From the NCBI GenBank assembly GCA_000193795.2, contig AEPI01000039.1, positions 1 to 64,000 on the forward strand: a DNA stretch of 64,000 nt, given 5' to 3'. Source of the stretch: Neisseria lactamica NS19. Lineage in GTDB: Bacteria; Pseudomonadota; Gammaproteobacteria; Burkholderiales; Neisseriaceae. Every line of letters begins with the position of its first letter. Position 1 is the first letter of the stretch. The notes under the pieces were generated by a model. It was not told where the DNA came from. It worked only from the letters and a program-made list of their open reading frames with translations, and searched no databases. The translations under genes and the position numbers were made by a program. This document shows positions 25,316 through 34,380 of this stretch, piece after piece.

Positions 25316-27100
25316 ATGAGCTTAGTTGAATTGAAAGTGCCCGACATTGGCGGTCACGAAAATGTAGATATTATCGCGGTTGAAGTAAATGTGGGCGATA
25401 CCATTGCCGTGGACGATACCCTGATTACTTTGGAAACCGATAAAGCGACGATGGACGTGCCTGCCGAAGTTGCGGGCGTAGTCAAAGAAGTTAAAGTTAA
25501 AGTGGGCGACAAAATCTCCGAAGGCGGTTTGATTGTCGTCGTTGAAGCCGAAGGCGCGGCAGCCGCTCCTAAAGCCGAAGCGGCTGCCGCCCCGGCGCAA
25601 GAAACCCCTAAAACTGCCGCTCCTGCTCCGCAAGCCGCACAATTCGGCGGTTCTGCCGATGCCGAATACGACGTGGTCGTATTGGGCGGCGGTCCCGGCG
25701 GTTATTCTGCTGCATTTGCCGCCGCCGATGAAGGTTTGAAAGTCGCCATCGTCGAGCGTTACAAAACTTTGGGCGGCGTTTGCCTGAACGTCGGCTGTAT
25801 CCCTTCCAAAGCCCTGTTGCACAATGCCGCCGTTATCGATGAAGTACGCCACTTGGCTGCCAACGGTATCAAATACCCCGAGCCGGAACTTGATATCGAC
25901 ATGCTGCGCGCCTACAAAGACGGCGTGGTTTCCCGTCTGACTACCGGTTTGGCCGGTATGGCGAAAGGCCGTAAAGTGGACGTTATCCAAGGCGACGGCC
26001 AATTCTTGGATCCGCACCACTTGGAAGTGTCGCTGACTGCCGGCGACGCGTACGAACAAGCAGCCCCTACCGGCGAGAAAAAAATCGTTGCCTTCAAAAA
26101 CTGTATCATTGCAGCAGGCAGCCGCGTAACCAAACTGCCTTTCATCCCTGAAGATCCGCGCATCATCGATTCCAGCGGCGCATTGGCGCTGAAAGAAGTA
26201 CCGGGCAAACTGCTGATTATCGGCGGCGGTATTATCGGCCTCGAGATGGGTACGGTTTACAGCACGCTGGGTTCTCGCCTGGATGTTGTTGAAATGATGG
26301 ACGGCCTGATGCAAGGCGCAGACCGCGACTTGGTGAAAGTATGGCAAAAACAAAACGAATACCGTTTTGACAACATTATGGTCAACACCAAAACCGTTGC
26401 AGTCGAGCCTAAAGAAGACGGCGTTTACGTTACCTTTGAAGGCGCGAACGCACCGAAAGAGCCGCAACGTTACGATGCCGTACTGGTTGCCGCCGGCCGC
26501 GCGCCCAACGGCAAACTCATCAGCGCGGAAAAAGCAGGCGTTGCCGTAACCGATCGCGGCTTCATCGAAGTGGACAAACAAATGCGTACCAACGTGCCGC
26601 ACATCTACGCTATCGGCGATATCGTCGGTCAGCCGATGTTGGCACACAAAGCCGTTCACGAAGGCCACGTTGCCGCCGAAAACTGCGCCGGTCACAAAGC
26701 CTACTTCGACGCGCGCGTCATTCCGGGCGTTGCCTACACTTCTCCCGAAGTGGCGTGGGTGGGCGAAACCGAGTTGTCCGCCAAGGCCTCCGGCCGCAAA
26801 ATCACCAAAGCCAGCTTCCCGTGGGCGGCTTCCGGCCGTGCGATTGCCAACGGTTGCGACAACGGCTTTACCAAGCTGATTTTCGATGCCGAAACCGGAC
26901 AGGTTATCGGCGGCGGCATCGTCGGCCCCAACGGCGGCGATATGATCGGCGAAGTCTGCCTCGCCATCGAAATGGGCTGCGACGCGGCCGACATCGGCAA
27001 AACCATCCATCCGCACCCGACTTTGGGCGAATCCATCGGTATGGCTGCGGAAGTGGCTCTGGGTACTTGTACCGACCTGCCTGCGCAAAAGAAAAAATAA
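25316..27100 (+). CDS. lpdA: Dihydrolipoamide dehydrogenase E3 with N-terminal lipoyl domain
   Basis: FAD enzyme that reoxidises the lipoyl groups of the complex with NAD+. At 594 residues it is longer than ordinary E3 (about 470) because it starts with a full lipoyl domain (lysine 43 in ETDKATMD) and an Ala/Pro linker to about residue 115. The E3 part has the FAD motif VVVLGGGPGGYSAAF, the redox disulfide GGVCLNVGCIPSKALL near residues 155-170, the NAD motif IIGGGIIGLEMG and the C-terminal catalytic HPHPTLGE. This lipoyl-E3 fusion is known from Neisseria as the P64k antigen. Third gene of the complex, followed by a strong terminator. Confidence 0.97.
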   Translation: MSLVELKVPDIGGHENVDIIAVEVNVGDTIAVDDTLITLETDKATMDVPAEVAGVVKEVKVKVGDKISEGGLIVVVEAEGAAAAPKAEAAAAPAQETPKTAAPAPQAAQFGGSADAEYDVVVLGGGPGGYSAAFAAADEGLKVAIVERYKTLGGVCLNVGCIPSKALLHNAAVIDEVRHLAANGIKYPEPELDIDMLRAYKDGVVSRLTTGLAGMAKGRKVDVIQGDGQFLDPHHLEVSLTAGDAYEQAAPTGEKKIVAFKNCIIAAGSRVTKLPFIPEDPRIIDSSGALALKEVPGKLLIIGGGIIGLEMGTVYSTLGSRLDVVEMMDGLMQGADRDLVKVWQKQNEYRFDNIMVNTKTVAVEPKEDGVYVTFEGANAPKEPQRYDAVLVAAGRAPNGKLISAEKAGVAVTDRGFIEVDKQMRTNVPHIYAIGDIVGQPMLAHKAVHEGHVAAENCAGHKAYFDARVIPGVAYTSPEVAWVGETELSAKASGRKITKASFPWAASGRAIANGCDNGFTKLIFDAETGQVIGGGIVGPNGGDMIGEVCLAIEMGCDAADIGKTIHPHPTLGESIGMAAEVALGTCTDLPAQKKK

Positions 27101-27138
27101 ATCCGACCGAATAAACAGCCGATAAGGTTTATTTAAGC

Positions 27139-27171
27139 AAATGCCGTCTGAAATGTTCAGACGGCATTTTC
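27139..27171. terminator. Terminator after lpdA
   Basis: A tight hairpin of ATGCCGTCTGAA and TTCAGACGGCAT with a three-base loop followed by TTTT, ending the pyruvate dehydrogenase operon. Confidence 0.85.
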
Positions 27172-27274
27172 TGTTTTACAGCGGATTAAAATATTCCCTA
27201 CGGCCTGCATAAAAACGAATCCGGCACGGCTTATCTGAAGGAATGGTTGGAAACGGCAGTTTCCAATACAACAA

Positions 27275-27302
27275 AATGCCGCCTGAACATTTCAGACGGC
27301 AT
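27275..27302. terminator. Terminator after the DUF945 gene
   Basis: A hairpin of ATGCCGCCTGAA (one mismatch to the uptake sequence) and TTCAGACGGCAT, directly beyond the 3' end of the DUF945 gene on the minus strand. Confidence 0.7.
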
Positions 27303-27310
27303 CTGACCCA

Positions 27311-28861
27311 TTACTGCTGCGGCTTTGAAACCATACCGCCTTCGTCAAAATCCGGCTCCGGTTCGTTTTGCAACGTTTTACCGTTCAGTTTCAACTGATT
27401 GTTTTTCAGAGAAATGGCAGTATCAATCTGGTCGCCGTTCAAAGTCAGATATTTTTCTCTTGCCATACTCTGAACCGTACTGTCCACCATCAGGCGCAAA
27501 GTCTCATTAATATCGGCAATGCTCGCCCTGCCTTCCGCCTCATCTTCGGCATTGACGCTGAAGATATTTTTTGCCTGACTGACCGCCAAATCTTCCAGCA
27601 TTTTTTGAGGAATACTCATTCTGATGTCCGCCTCGGTTTTCTTCAGCATCAGACCCAATTGGTTCAAATCTTCCTTCTTCATGTCTTTAAACATGATTTT
27701 TCCGCCCACATCGATTTTTCCCGACGGCAGCGTGAATCGGAACGTTTTGATGTCGAGTACCGGGTTATGGGTAAATAATCCGGAAGCCTCGCCTTTGACG
27801 GCGGCAATCAAATCATTGCGGATTTGCTCCTCGGTCATTTTTTTGGCGGAAATTTGTGCAAACTTGCGTTTCAATACCGCCAAAGCAGAAGCATCGAGAT
27901 GTTCGGCGGCGATATGGATATCCAGCGGGCCGTATTTTTCATCGCCGTACACCAGCGTGTCGAAACGGAACTGCCCTTCGCTATTGATAAATGATCCAGA
28001 TTCCCCGGTCTTGGTTGAAAAAGCCAGCTTGCCGACTTCGATTTTAGAAGGTGCGATGCTGCCGTTGGGATTGATAAACGCGCCAATCTGCAAATCGGTA
28101 ACGAGATTGACCAGTTCGTTTAACTTGACGTTGTAATCGACACCCTCTTTCCATTCTAAGGAAAATTTTTCCAAGGTCAGATTGCTGCTGCCCAAAGCAA
28201 GCGGGTTGATGCCGTCTGAAGTTTCCGAATGGAAATGCACTTTTTCAAACGCGGCATCGCCTTTATCTGCCAGCTTGATTTTAAACAAGGGGGCATCATA
28301 GCCGTTGCGGTAGCTTTTGAAACCTTTTTGATAAACCGTTTTCCCCGTCAGGCCTTCCCAGTGCAGCCTGATGCCAGACAGCTCTTCATAATCGAAGGCG
28401 GGAATACTGACTTCCATTTTACCGCTGCCGTTAAAATAAACGGTATTGGCAAGGGAAACCGGAGCTTGCTTCCCAAAAAAGCGTTCCAAAACTTTTTCCG
28501 TTTCAGGCGCATATTTGAACTCGGTTTCAATGTGCGCCTGCGTGCCGAATCCGCCGGCAAAAGGACCGTGCGTGATATGGTTTACCAGCGTAACCGGCTG
28601 TTCCAACACTGTTTTCAGGTTATCCGGCAGATATTTCTGCGCATTATGCAGCAACTCGGGTTTCAGACGGATGACCGTCGTTTCCGTAGAGGTAAACCAG
28701 CCGCGGTCATATTGGTGCGATTCGACGGTCAGGAAGCCCGTTTCCTGCAATATTTTTTGCTGCTGAGTCAGGCTTTCTTCGGCTTTGACACCCAAATAAT
28801 AAGGTGTACCCAAAGCAACGCCGAGCAATGCTGCCGCAACCGAAATCAAAGGTTTTTTCAT
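27311..28861 (-). CDS. YdgA-like DUF945 protein
   Basis: A 516-residue member of the DUF945 (YdgA) family. It has an N-terminal membrane anchor (ISVAAALLGVALGTPYYLGV) followed by the family phrase GVKAEESLTQQQKIL, a Y-x-RGWF-type segment (QYDRGWFTSTETTVIRL) near residues 50-66, and a long beta-rich periplasmic part. The function of the family is not established; the fold suggests an inner-membrane-anchored periplasmic protein with lipid-transfer-like beta sheets, which is inference. ATG 28861 is used since the family begins MKKPL; an upstream in-frame ATG adds four residues. Single gene, convergent with lpdA. Confidence 0.85.
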   Translation of the reverse strand: MKKPLISVAAALLGVALGTPYYLGVKAEESLTQQQKILQETGFLTVESHQYDRGWFTSTETTVIRLKPELLHNAQKYLPDNLKTVLEQPVTLVNHITHGPFAGGFGTQAHIETEFKYAPETEKVLERFFGKQAPVSLANTVYFNGSGKMEVSIPAFDYEELSGIRLHWEGLTGKTVYQKGFKSYRNGYDAPLFKIKLADKGDAAFEKVHFHSETSDGINPLALGSSNLTLEKFSLEWKEGVDYNVKLNELVNLVTDLQIGAFINPNGSIAPSKIEVGKLAFSTKTGESGSFINSEGQFRFDTLVYGDEKYGPLDIHIAAEHLDASALAVLKRKFAQISAKKMTEEQIRNDLIAAVKGEASGLFTHNPVLDIKTFRFTLPSGKIDVGGKIMFKDMKKEDLNQLGLMLKKTEADIRMSIPQKMLEDLAVSQAKNIFSVNAEDEAEGRASIADINETLRLMVDSTVQSMAREKYLTLNGDQIDTAISLKNNQLKLNGKTLQNEPEPDFDEGGMVSKPQQ

Positions 28862-28937
28862 CACTTCAAACAAGCAGGTTTCAAAGGCACTAGAATAGCA
28901 TTATTTAAGCGTATCCCGCCATATTTCTTTAAAAGAA

Positions 28938-28967
28938 ATGCCGTCTGAAACCTGTTCGGACGGCATT
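28938..28967. terminator. Terminator between TonB receptor gene and DUF945 gene
   Basis: An uptake sequence and a one-mismatch complement (TTCGGACGGCAT) with a six-base loop form a hairpin at the 3' end of the receptor gene. Confidence 0.7.
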
Positions 28968-28984
28968 TTCCGGATGTGGGGAAA

Positions 28985-31231
28985 TTAGAAATCCAATTCC
29001 GCCTTCAGCCAGTAAGTGCGCGGCATACCGACGACGGCGAAGCTGCGGTCGAATTGTCCGCGCTGTACCTGCCAGTAGTTTTTATTGAACAGGTTTTCCA
29101 CCGAGCTGCTGACGGTCAAAGTATTTTTGCCCAGCTTGGTTTTGTAGCGCGCGCCTACGTCAACCAAAATGTAAGACGGGAAGGCGTATTGTTTTTTCGT
29201 ATCTTGGTAAGACTTGCCGAAATACGAAACGTTGCCGTTCAAGGTCAAACCTTTGGCAAACGGGGTATCCCATTCCACGCCCGCTTTGGCAATCACGCGC
29301 GGGTTGGCAACTTGTACGCCGTTAACCAGCATATCGCGTGAATTTGGATACTCTTTCACGGTCGATTGCAAGTACATCAGGCCGAAAGTCGGGCGCAGGG
29401 TTTTGTTTAACAGATTGGCGTATGCGTTGAACTCGATACCTCGGCTGCGTTCCATTCCTTGCTCGTCGCCTGCCTCGCCTCCTGCTGCTTTGTATGCTGC
29501 AAAATCAGTACCTGTTTTGGTATTACCCCTCCAGTAACCCGGGCGTTTGATTTGGAACGCGTTCAACGTCGTAACAAAATCGCCCCAGTTTTTGCGTACG
29601 CCCAATTCAAACTGGCGGCTGACGCGCGGTTTCGCCATCGTGGTGTCGCCTGTGCCGTCGTCTTTGATGTCGGCAGGCTCAAGGTCTTCCATATAATTGC
29701 CGTAAACCACCAAATCGGGCTGCGGCACCCACGCCGCCATCAGCATCGGGCTGAAGCGTTTGGCATTACCGCTCTGTGATTTTTTCTTGTCGGTGTATTC
29801 AACCGCTTGGAAACGACCGCCCAAAGTGAGGCGGTATTTGTTGTCGGCAAAACCCAAGGTATCGGACAAGGCAAGGCTGTTGACTTTGATATTGGCATCC
29901 TTGGTGGCGGAGTTCTTCCAAGAATTGGGATAGTCGGCTGTAAACGATGCCAATTGATGCTCAATATTTTCGTTTGCCTTCACTTCTGCCTTGTTTGTTC
30001 CGGCTTTACTACCATCGATCGTTGCACGTTGACGGATGATGCGGTCGAAAGCCGTACTCCAGTTGTGTGTTACCGGGCCGGTTTCAAATTCGCCGCGTGC
30101 GGTCAGGTTCATACTCAATGTGCGGAAATATTGGTCGGTCAGTTTCGCCGTGCCGGTATGGTATTGGTTGGCAGTCGTGCAGGTTGCGGTTTGGCTGCTC
30201 GCACCGCCTGTACCGCAAACGGTCGGGGAAATCAGCGTACCGTAATAGCGCGCTTTGTTGTAGCCGATACCGCCGGTAATTTGGGCATTGTCAAACGCAT
30301 CCCATTCAAAGGTCAGCATATTGGTTTCGCCGACGGTGTTTTGCCAGTTCCACGCAGGCAGCAGGTTGGTTTTGCCGTCGGGCGCGTCAAACAAGCGGCC
30401 GCCGGCGTTTTGAATATCCTGAATACGCGCGCGGCCGCCGTTGGTTTTGCGTTTCGCGTAGATGGAATCGAACGCCACGCGCAGTGTTTCACCGCGATAG
30501 TCGGCATTTAAGGCAAATTCTTTATTGTCCTCGCTGTAACCGTGGCGCGGAGTGTCGCCGTGGCGCAGTTTGCCGTTGGCGCGCACGCCGAATTCTTTGT
30601 TTTCGCCGAAACGTTGACCCAAGTCGAACGTGCCTTGGACGCGGCTGTTGCTGAAATAGCCCAAACCGATTTTGCGGTTGCCTTCATCGGCGGCTTTTTT
30701 GGTTTCGATATTGACGGAGCCGGATACCGCGCCTTCGGGGTCCATACCGTTTACGGCGGTGGACGCGCCTTTAATCAGTTGCGCGGAGCCGACTTGCACG
30801 CTGGCTGTGCCTTGCGTGCCGTACATACCCGCCAAACCGTTGACGCTGAATTGGCGCGCATCAAGCTGATAACCTCGGAAATACAGGCCGGTCAGCGTGT
30901 TGCTTTCGCCGCCGAACTGCCAAACGGAAGCGTCTTTTTTCGCTACGGCATCCACCAAAGTACGCGCTTCGGTGTTGCTGAGGGCTTGTTCGTCGTAGTT
31001 GACGACGGTAATCGGCGCGGTAAAGGCGTTGGCTTTGCCCAATACGCCCAAGTTCACACGGTCGCGCAAGTCGCCGTCGCTGGCGATGGAGTAAGAACGG
31101 GCGGCTTTGACGCGTTTGGCGTCAGCTCGGACATGAACCTGTCCGAGTTCGCCCTGCTGCGGAACATTGTCGGCGGCAGACGAAAACGCGCTCAAAATCA
31201 ACAGCGGCATTAAGGCAAGTTTTTTGTTCAT
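28985..31231 (-). CDS. TonB-dependent siderophore-type outer membrane receptor
   Basis: A 748-residue outer-membrane receptor with a signal peptide ending near SSAAD, a plug domain at about residues 50-175 (ITVVNYDEQALSNTEARTLV, LYFRGYQLDARQFSVNGLAG, STAVNGMDPEGAVSGSVNIETK in parts) and a 22-strand barrel closing with an aromatic C-terminal residue (LKAELDF). The plug resembles ferric-siderophore receptors of the FpvA/FhuE type rather than TbpA, LbpA, FetA or ZnuD. The ligand is unknown; Neisseria makes no siderophores, so it would use foreign ones. Its promoter carries a good Fur-box candidate, which fits iron-repressed expression. Confidence 0.88.
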   Translation of the reverse strand: MNKKLALMPLLILSAFSSAADNVPQQGELGQVHVRADAKRVKAARSYSIASDGDLRDRVNLGVLGKANAFTAPITVVNYDEQALSNTEARTLVDAVAKKDASVWQFGGESNTLTGLYFRGYQLDARQFSVNGLAGMYGTQGTASVQVGSAQLIKGASTAVNGMDPEGAVSGSVNIETKKAADEGNRKIGLGYFSNSRVQGTFDLGQRFGENKEFGVRANGKLRHGDTPRHGYSEDNKEFALNADYRGETLRVAFDSIYAKRKTNGGRARIQDIQNAGGRLFDAPDGKTNLLPAWNWQNTVGETNMLTFEWDAFDNAQITGGIGYNKARYYGTLISPTVCGTGGASSQTATCTTANQYHTGTAKLTDQYFRTLSMNLTARGEFETGPVTHNWSTAFDRIIRQRATIDGSKAGTNKAEVKANENIEHQLASFTADYPNSWKNSATKDANIKVNSLALSDTLGFADNKYRLTLGGRFQAVEYTDKKKSQSGNAKRFSPMLMAAWVPQPDLVVYGNYMEDLEPADIKDDGTGDTTMAKPRVSRQFELGVRKNWGDFVTTLNAFQIKRPGYWRGNTKTGTDFAAYKAAGGEAGDEQGMERSRGIEFNAYANLLNKTLRPTFGLMYLQSTVKEYPNSRDMLVNGVQVANPRVIAKAGVEWDTPFAKGLTLNGNVSYFGKSYQDTKKQYAFPSYILVDVGARYKTKLGKNTLTVSSSVENLFNKNYWQVQRGQFDRSFAVVGMPRTYWLKAELDF

Positions 31232-31306
31232 GAAAACGCTCTCTTTTTTAAGTATTTAAGGAATAAATATAAAAATAAACAAATTGGTCAGATATTGGGT
31301 GCGAAA

Positions 31307-31335
31307 ATTATATTTGATAATCAAAACTATTCCAA
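31307..31335 (-). promoter_or_regulatory. Promoter with Fur-box-like spacer for the TonB receptor
   Basis: On the minus strand TTGGAA (31335-31330), a 17-base spacer and TATAAT (31312-31307) form a near-consensus sigma-70 promoter about 75 bases before the receptor start. The spacer contains GATAATCA (31316-31323 read on plus), the central block of the Fur consensus, with poorer flanking hexamers. Binding of Fur would block the polymerase directly. Confidence 0.6.
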
Positions 31336-31565
31336 AGAAATTTTATGGGGCAAAGTTATCTGACTGTTAAAACTTGGTTTATTTTTATACTCCGCTGTCT
31401 GTTTTCTGCCACAGTCGATTTGGCTTCCATCAAACCGCCTTTAAACGACTGAACGGGAAACAGACAAATTGCACGGGGTTCTCCGTTTAATCAGATATGG
31501 TTTCCATCCTCGGCAGTTTCAGGCATTTGGCCGTTTCCGCCGTCCTGCCCCCGCCGCCAATAAAA

Positions 31566-31604
31566 ATGCCGTCTGAAATATCGGCTCGATACTTCAGACG
31601 GCAT
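31566..31604. terminator. Terminator after suhB
   Basis: ATGCCGTCTGAA and TTCAGACGGCAT with a 15-base loop, beyond the suhB 3' end. The surrounding region 31336-31644 contains no other recognisable feature. Confidence 0.65.
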
Positions 31605-31644
31605 ACCTGCCCGTTTTCCCGTATTTCCGGGAGCGGGCTGAAAT

Positions 31645-32430
31645 TTAAACGTGTGCGGAAATGATTTTCAGCATTTGCGCCAATACTTTGGGATTGGCAG
31701 CCACAATATCGCCGCTTTCCAACCAGCCTTCGCCGCCCGACATATCGGTAACGATACCGCCCGCTTCTTGGACAATCAATGCGCCAGCGGCAATATCCCA
31801 AGGTTTGAGGTTAAACTCGAAAAAGCCGTCCAAACGGCCGGCCGCTACGGCGCACAAATCCAAAGAAGCCGCGCCTTCACGACGACCGCCGGCGGTTTTT
31901 GACAAAAAGTCTTTCAAAATCGCCAGATACTTGTCCATCATGCTTTGATCGACAACGGGGAAGCCGGTACCGATCAGGCAGCGGTTCAATTCGATGCGGT
32001 TGGAAACGCGGATGCGGCGGTCGTTGAGCAACGCGCCTTTGCCTCGGGAAGCCATATATACGTCGTTGCGCTCGGGTGCGTACACCAAAGCTTCTTGCAA
32101 CACGCCTTTGTGCAAAAGAGCCATAGAGACGGCGTATTGGGGATGGCCGTGAAGGAAGTTGGTCGTGCCGTCGAGCGGGTCGATAATCCATTCGTACTCG
32201 GCGGCGGCTTTACCGTAAGAGCCGCCTTCTTCGCAAGTGATTTTGTGATGCGGATAGGCTTCTTTGAGCGTTTCCGCCAAAATCATCTCGGAGCTGCGGT
32301 CAACATCGGAAACGAAGTCGTTGAATGCTTTGCTGTCTACTTTGACGGCATCCAGATTGCCGGCGGCGCGTATCATCATTTGCCCTGCTTTGCGGGCGGC
32401 TTTGAAAGCGGTATTTAAAAACGGATTCAT
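31645..32430 (-). CDS. suhB: Inositol-1-monophosphatase family protein SuhB
   Basis: A 261-residue member of the inositol monophosphatase family; in E. coli SuhB also acts in ribosomal RNA antitermination with NusG/NusA. Metal-binding motifs are present: EEGG near residue 68, the signature WIIDPLDGTTNFLHGHP near residues 82-98, and WDIAAGALIVQEAGG near residues 213-227. ATG 32430 is used because the family starts MNPFLN; a longer upstream in-frame start would run through an uptake sequence. It is divergent from trmJ. Confident on family; which of the two roles matters here cannot be told. Confidence 0.93.
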   Translation of the reverse strand: MNPFLNTAFKAARKAGQMMIRAAGNLDAVKVDSKAFNDFVSDVDRSSEMILAETLKEAYPHHKITCEEGGSYGKAAAEYEWIIDPLDGTTNFLHGHPQYAVSMALLHKGVLQEALVYAPERNDVYMASRGKGALLNDRRIRVSNRIELNRCLIGTGFPVVDQSMMDKYLAILKDFLSKTAGGRREGAASLDLCAVAAGRLDGFFEFNLKPWDIAAGALIVQEAGGIVTDMSGGEGWLESGDIVAANPKVLAQMLKIISAHV

Positions 32431-32522
32431 GGTTTTCTTCCTAATTCGGGTAAAATACGCCCCAATGCGCCGAGCAAGGCACACAAGAGGCTGTCTATCG
32501 TTTCCGACGCTGTTAAAGAACA

Positions 32523-32553
32523 TTTCAGACGGCATAAGAAAAGGCCGTCTGAA
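32523..32553. terminator. Uptake-sequence inverted pair between suhB and trmJ
   Basis: TTCAGACGGC and GCCGTCTGAA face each other across nine bases in the divergent promoter region. A terminator is not needed here, so it may serve DNA uptake only. Confidence 0.4.
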
Positions 32554-32605
32554 AACAAAAAGATGGCGCATTATACCCGATTCCCGTACAAACAGAAAAC
32601 AAAAT

Positions 32606-33424
32606 ATGGCTTCCGAAAAACCCGCCCTGCCCGCTTATCTGGACAACATCCGCATCATCCTCACGCGCACCAGCCATCCCGCCAATATCGGCTCTGCCGC
32701 GCGCGCGATGAAAACCATGGGTTTGCACAAACTGACCATCGTCGCCCCCAATCTGATGGCAACGCCGATGACGGAAAATCCGCCCGTGTTCGATCCGGAG
32801 CATCCGCAATCGTTTGCATTACCGGAAGAAAGTTTCATCCTTGCTTCCGGCGCGGCAGACGTTTTGGAAAATGCCGAAATCGTCGCCACGCTGGACGAAG
32901 CCCTTGCCGACACCGCCATCGCCTGCGCCCTGACCAGCCGCCGCCGCGAAATCACCGCGCCGCTGCAAACGCCGCGCGATTTAGTGCCCGAATTATTGCA
33001 GGCGGCGCAACGCGGGGAACAAGTCGCCCTCGTCTTCGGCAACGAGACTTTCGGCTTGAGTATCGAAGAAGTCCAAGCCTGCAACCGGCTGATGACCATC
33101 AACGGCAATCCCGACTATTTCTCGCTCAACCTCGCCCAAGCCGTGCAGGTCGTGTGTTACGAAATCTTCAGCCAAACCGGTTCGCCCATGACCCACCTGC
33201 AACAGGAAGACCACGCCGCGACCCACGAGCAAATCAAAGGCATGGTCGCCCATATGGAAAACGTGATGAACGACATCGGCTTTTTCAACCGCCGCAACGG
33301 CGAGCGCCTGATGCGCCGTATGCAGAGCCTGTTCGGACGCGCCAACACGCAAACCGAAGACATCGATATCCTGCGCGGTTTTTTCAATACGCTGCAACAC
33401 CGCCTGAAGGACAGGCAGCCTTAA
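32606..33424 (+). CDS. trmJ: tRNA (cytidine/uridine-2'-O-)-methyltransferase TrmJ
   Basis: A SPOUT-class enzyme that 2'-O-methylates position 32 of some tRNAs. The 272-residue protein has the opening IRIILTRTSHPANIGSAARAMKTMGLHKL in two parts at about residues 12-40, the knot motifs ALVFGNETFGLSIEEV at about residues 143-158 and YFSLNLAQAVQVVCYEI near 170-188, and a C-terminal extension (about 80 residues) typical of TrmJ as opposed to the shorter TrmL. ATG 32606 is chosen as the family start; an earlier in-frame start (32264) lies inside suhB on the opposite strand. Ribosome site is weak. Confidence 0.9.
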   Translation: MASEKPALPAYLDNIRIILTRTSHPANIGSAARAMKTMGLHKLTIVAPNLMATPMTENPPVFDPEHPQSFALPEESFILASGAADVLENAEIVATLDEALADTAIACALTSRRREITAPLQTPRDLVPELLQAAQRGEQVALVFGNETFGLSIEEVQACNRLMTINGNPDYFSLNLAQAVQVVCYEIFSQTGSPMTHLQQEDHAATHEQIKGMVAHMENVMNDIGFFNRRNGERLMRRMQSLFGRANTQTEDIDILRGFFNTLQHRLKDRQP

Positions 33425-33487
33425 ATCCGCGCCGTCCGAATCCGGTTTTCAGACGGCATTTCCGGTCAGGCAGAATACGGGAAAACA

Positions 33488-34345
33488 ATGAATTACGCCC
33501 TAGACGCATTATGGTGGAAACTCACCGCCCGCCCCGTCCGCGACCTCGCCTCGCTGCTGACTGCGCCGCCTTTGTGGCAAAGCGGCTGCGAATTGGGCGT
33601 GCGCGAACTACTGGGGGAACACGGTTTCCGTTACCTTTTGGCATTGGACGCCGATCCCGCGCCGCTGAAGGAACATCTCGCCCGATGCGCCCCGTTCGGA
33701 CACCGTCTCGGCATTTACGCCGAAAATCTGCTGGCTTTTTGGTTTGCCAACGCGCCGCACGCCCAACTTCTTGCACACAACCTGACGGTTTCCGATTCAG
33801 ACGGCGGCACGCAGGGCGCGGCAGATTTTTTGGCAACGCTAAACGGCGAACCCTGCCACATCGAGCTGACCTGCAAATATTACGGCGGCGGCACGGGCAA
33901 GCCCGAAGGGATGCGCGGATCCGACCCCCGGGACACGCTCGCCGCCAAAGCCGCCAAGCTGTCCGCCCAACTTGCCCTGTTCCGCACTTCAGACGGCATC
34001 CGAACCCTGCGGCGGCACAAACTGCCGTCCGCTGTCCGACCCGTTTCCATCGTGCGCGGCATCGGATTTTTTCCACAAGGTTTCAACGCCTTTGAGCCGC
34101 CGCTTAATCCATACGGCTGGCGCGGCGTCTATATTCAAGATTGGGCGGAATACGGGTTTGAACGCCGAGAAGCCCGCTACCACCTGCTCGACCGTATGGC
34201 CTACCTCGCGCCTGCGCGTGTTGCCGAAACCGAAACATTGGACGAAACCGAAATCCGCCGTATCGACCAAGGCTTGATTGCCGTTTTGGAATGTCGGCCG
34301 GACGGCTTTTGGCACGAAATCGAACGCATTATGAAGGCCGTCTGA
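33488..34345 (+). CDS. DUF1853 family protein
   Basis: A 285-residue protein with the DUF1853 pattern: YALDALWWKL at the start, RLGIYAENLLAFWF near residues 72-85, the acidic/His block CHIELTCKYY near 123-132 and GTGKPEGMRGSDPRDTLAAK in the middle. The E-x(n)-C-K arrangement resembles PD-(D/E)xK nucleases, so a nuclease-like fold is possible but not shown. Function is unknown. It sits 63 bases after trmJ, with an uptake sequence between, and 35 bases before the rsmB-like gene on the same strand, so co-transcription with RNA-modification genes is likely. Confidence 0.82.
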   Translation: MNYALDALWWKLTARPVRDLASLLTAPPLWQSGCELGVRELLGEHGFRYLLALDADPAPLKEHLARCAPFGHRLGIYAENLLAFWFANAPHAQLLAHNLTVSDSDGGTQGAADFLATLNGEPCHIELTCKYYGGGTGKPEGMRGSDPRDTLAAKAAKLSAQLALFRTSDGIRTLRRHKLPSAVRPVSIVRGIGFFPQGFNAFEPPLNPYGWRGVYIQDWAEYGFERREARYHLLDRMAYLAPARVAETETLDETEIRRIDQGLIAVLECRPDGFWHEIERIMKAV

Positions 34346-34380
34346 AACCCTTTCCCAACTTTAAGAGAACCCATTACATT

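Noticed and set aside
25322..27088. A 588-codon open frame antisense to lpdA
   Set aside because: It mirrors the codon periodicity of lpdA, has no family sequence and no ribosome site; GC-rich third positions keep stops away on the other strand.
32563..34095. A 510-codon frame overlapping trmJ and the DUF1853 gene
   Set aside because: Arg/Pro/His-rich out-of-frame translation of two recognised genes.
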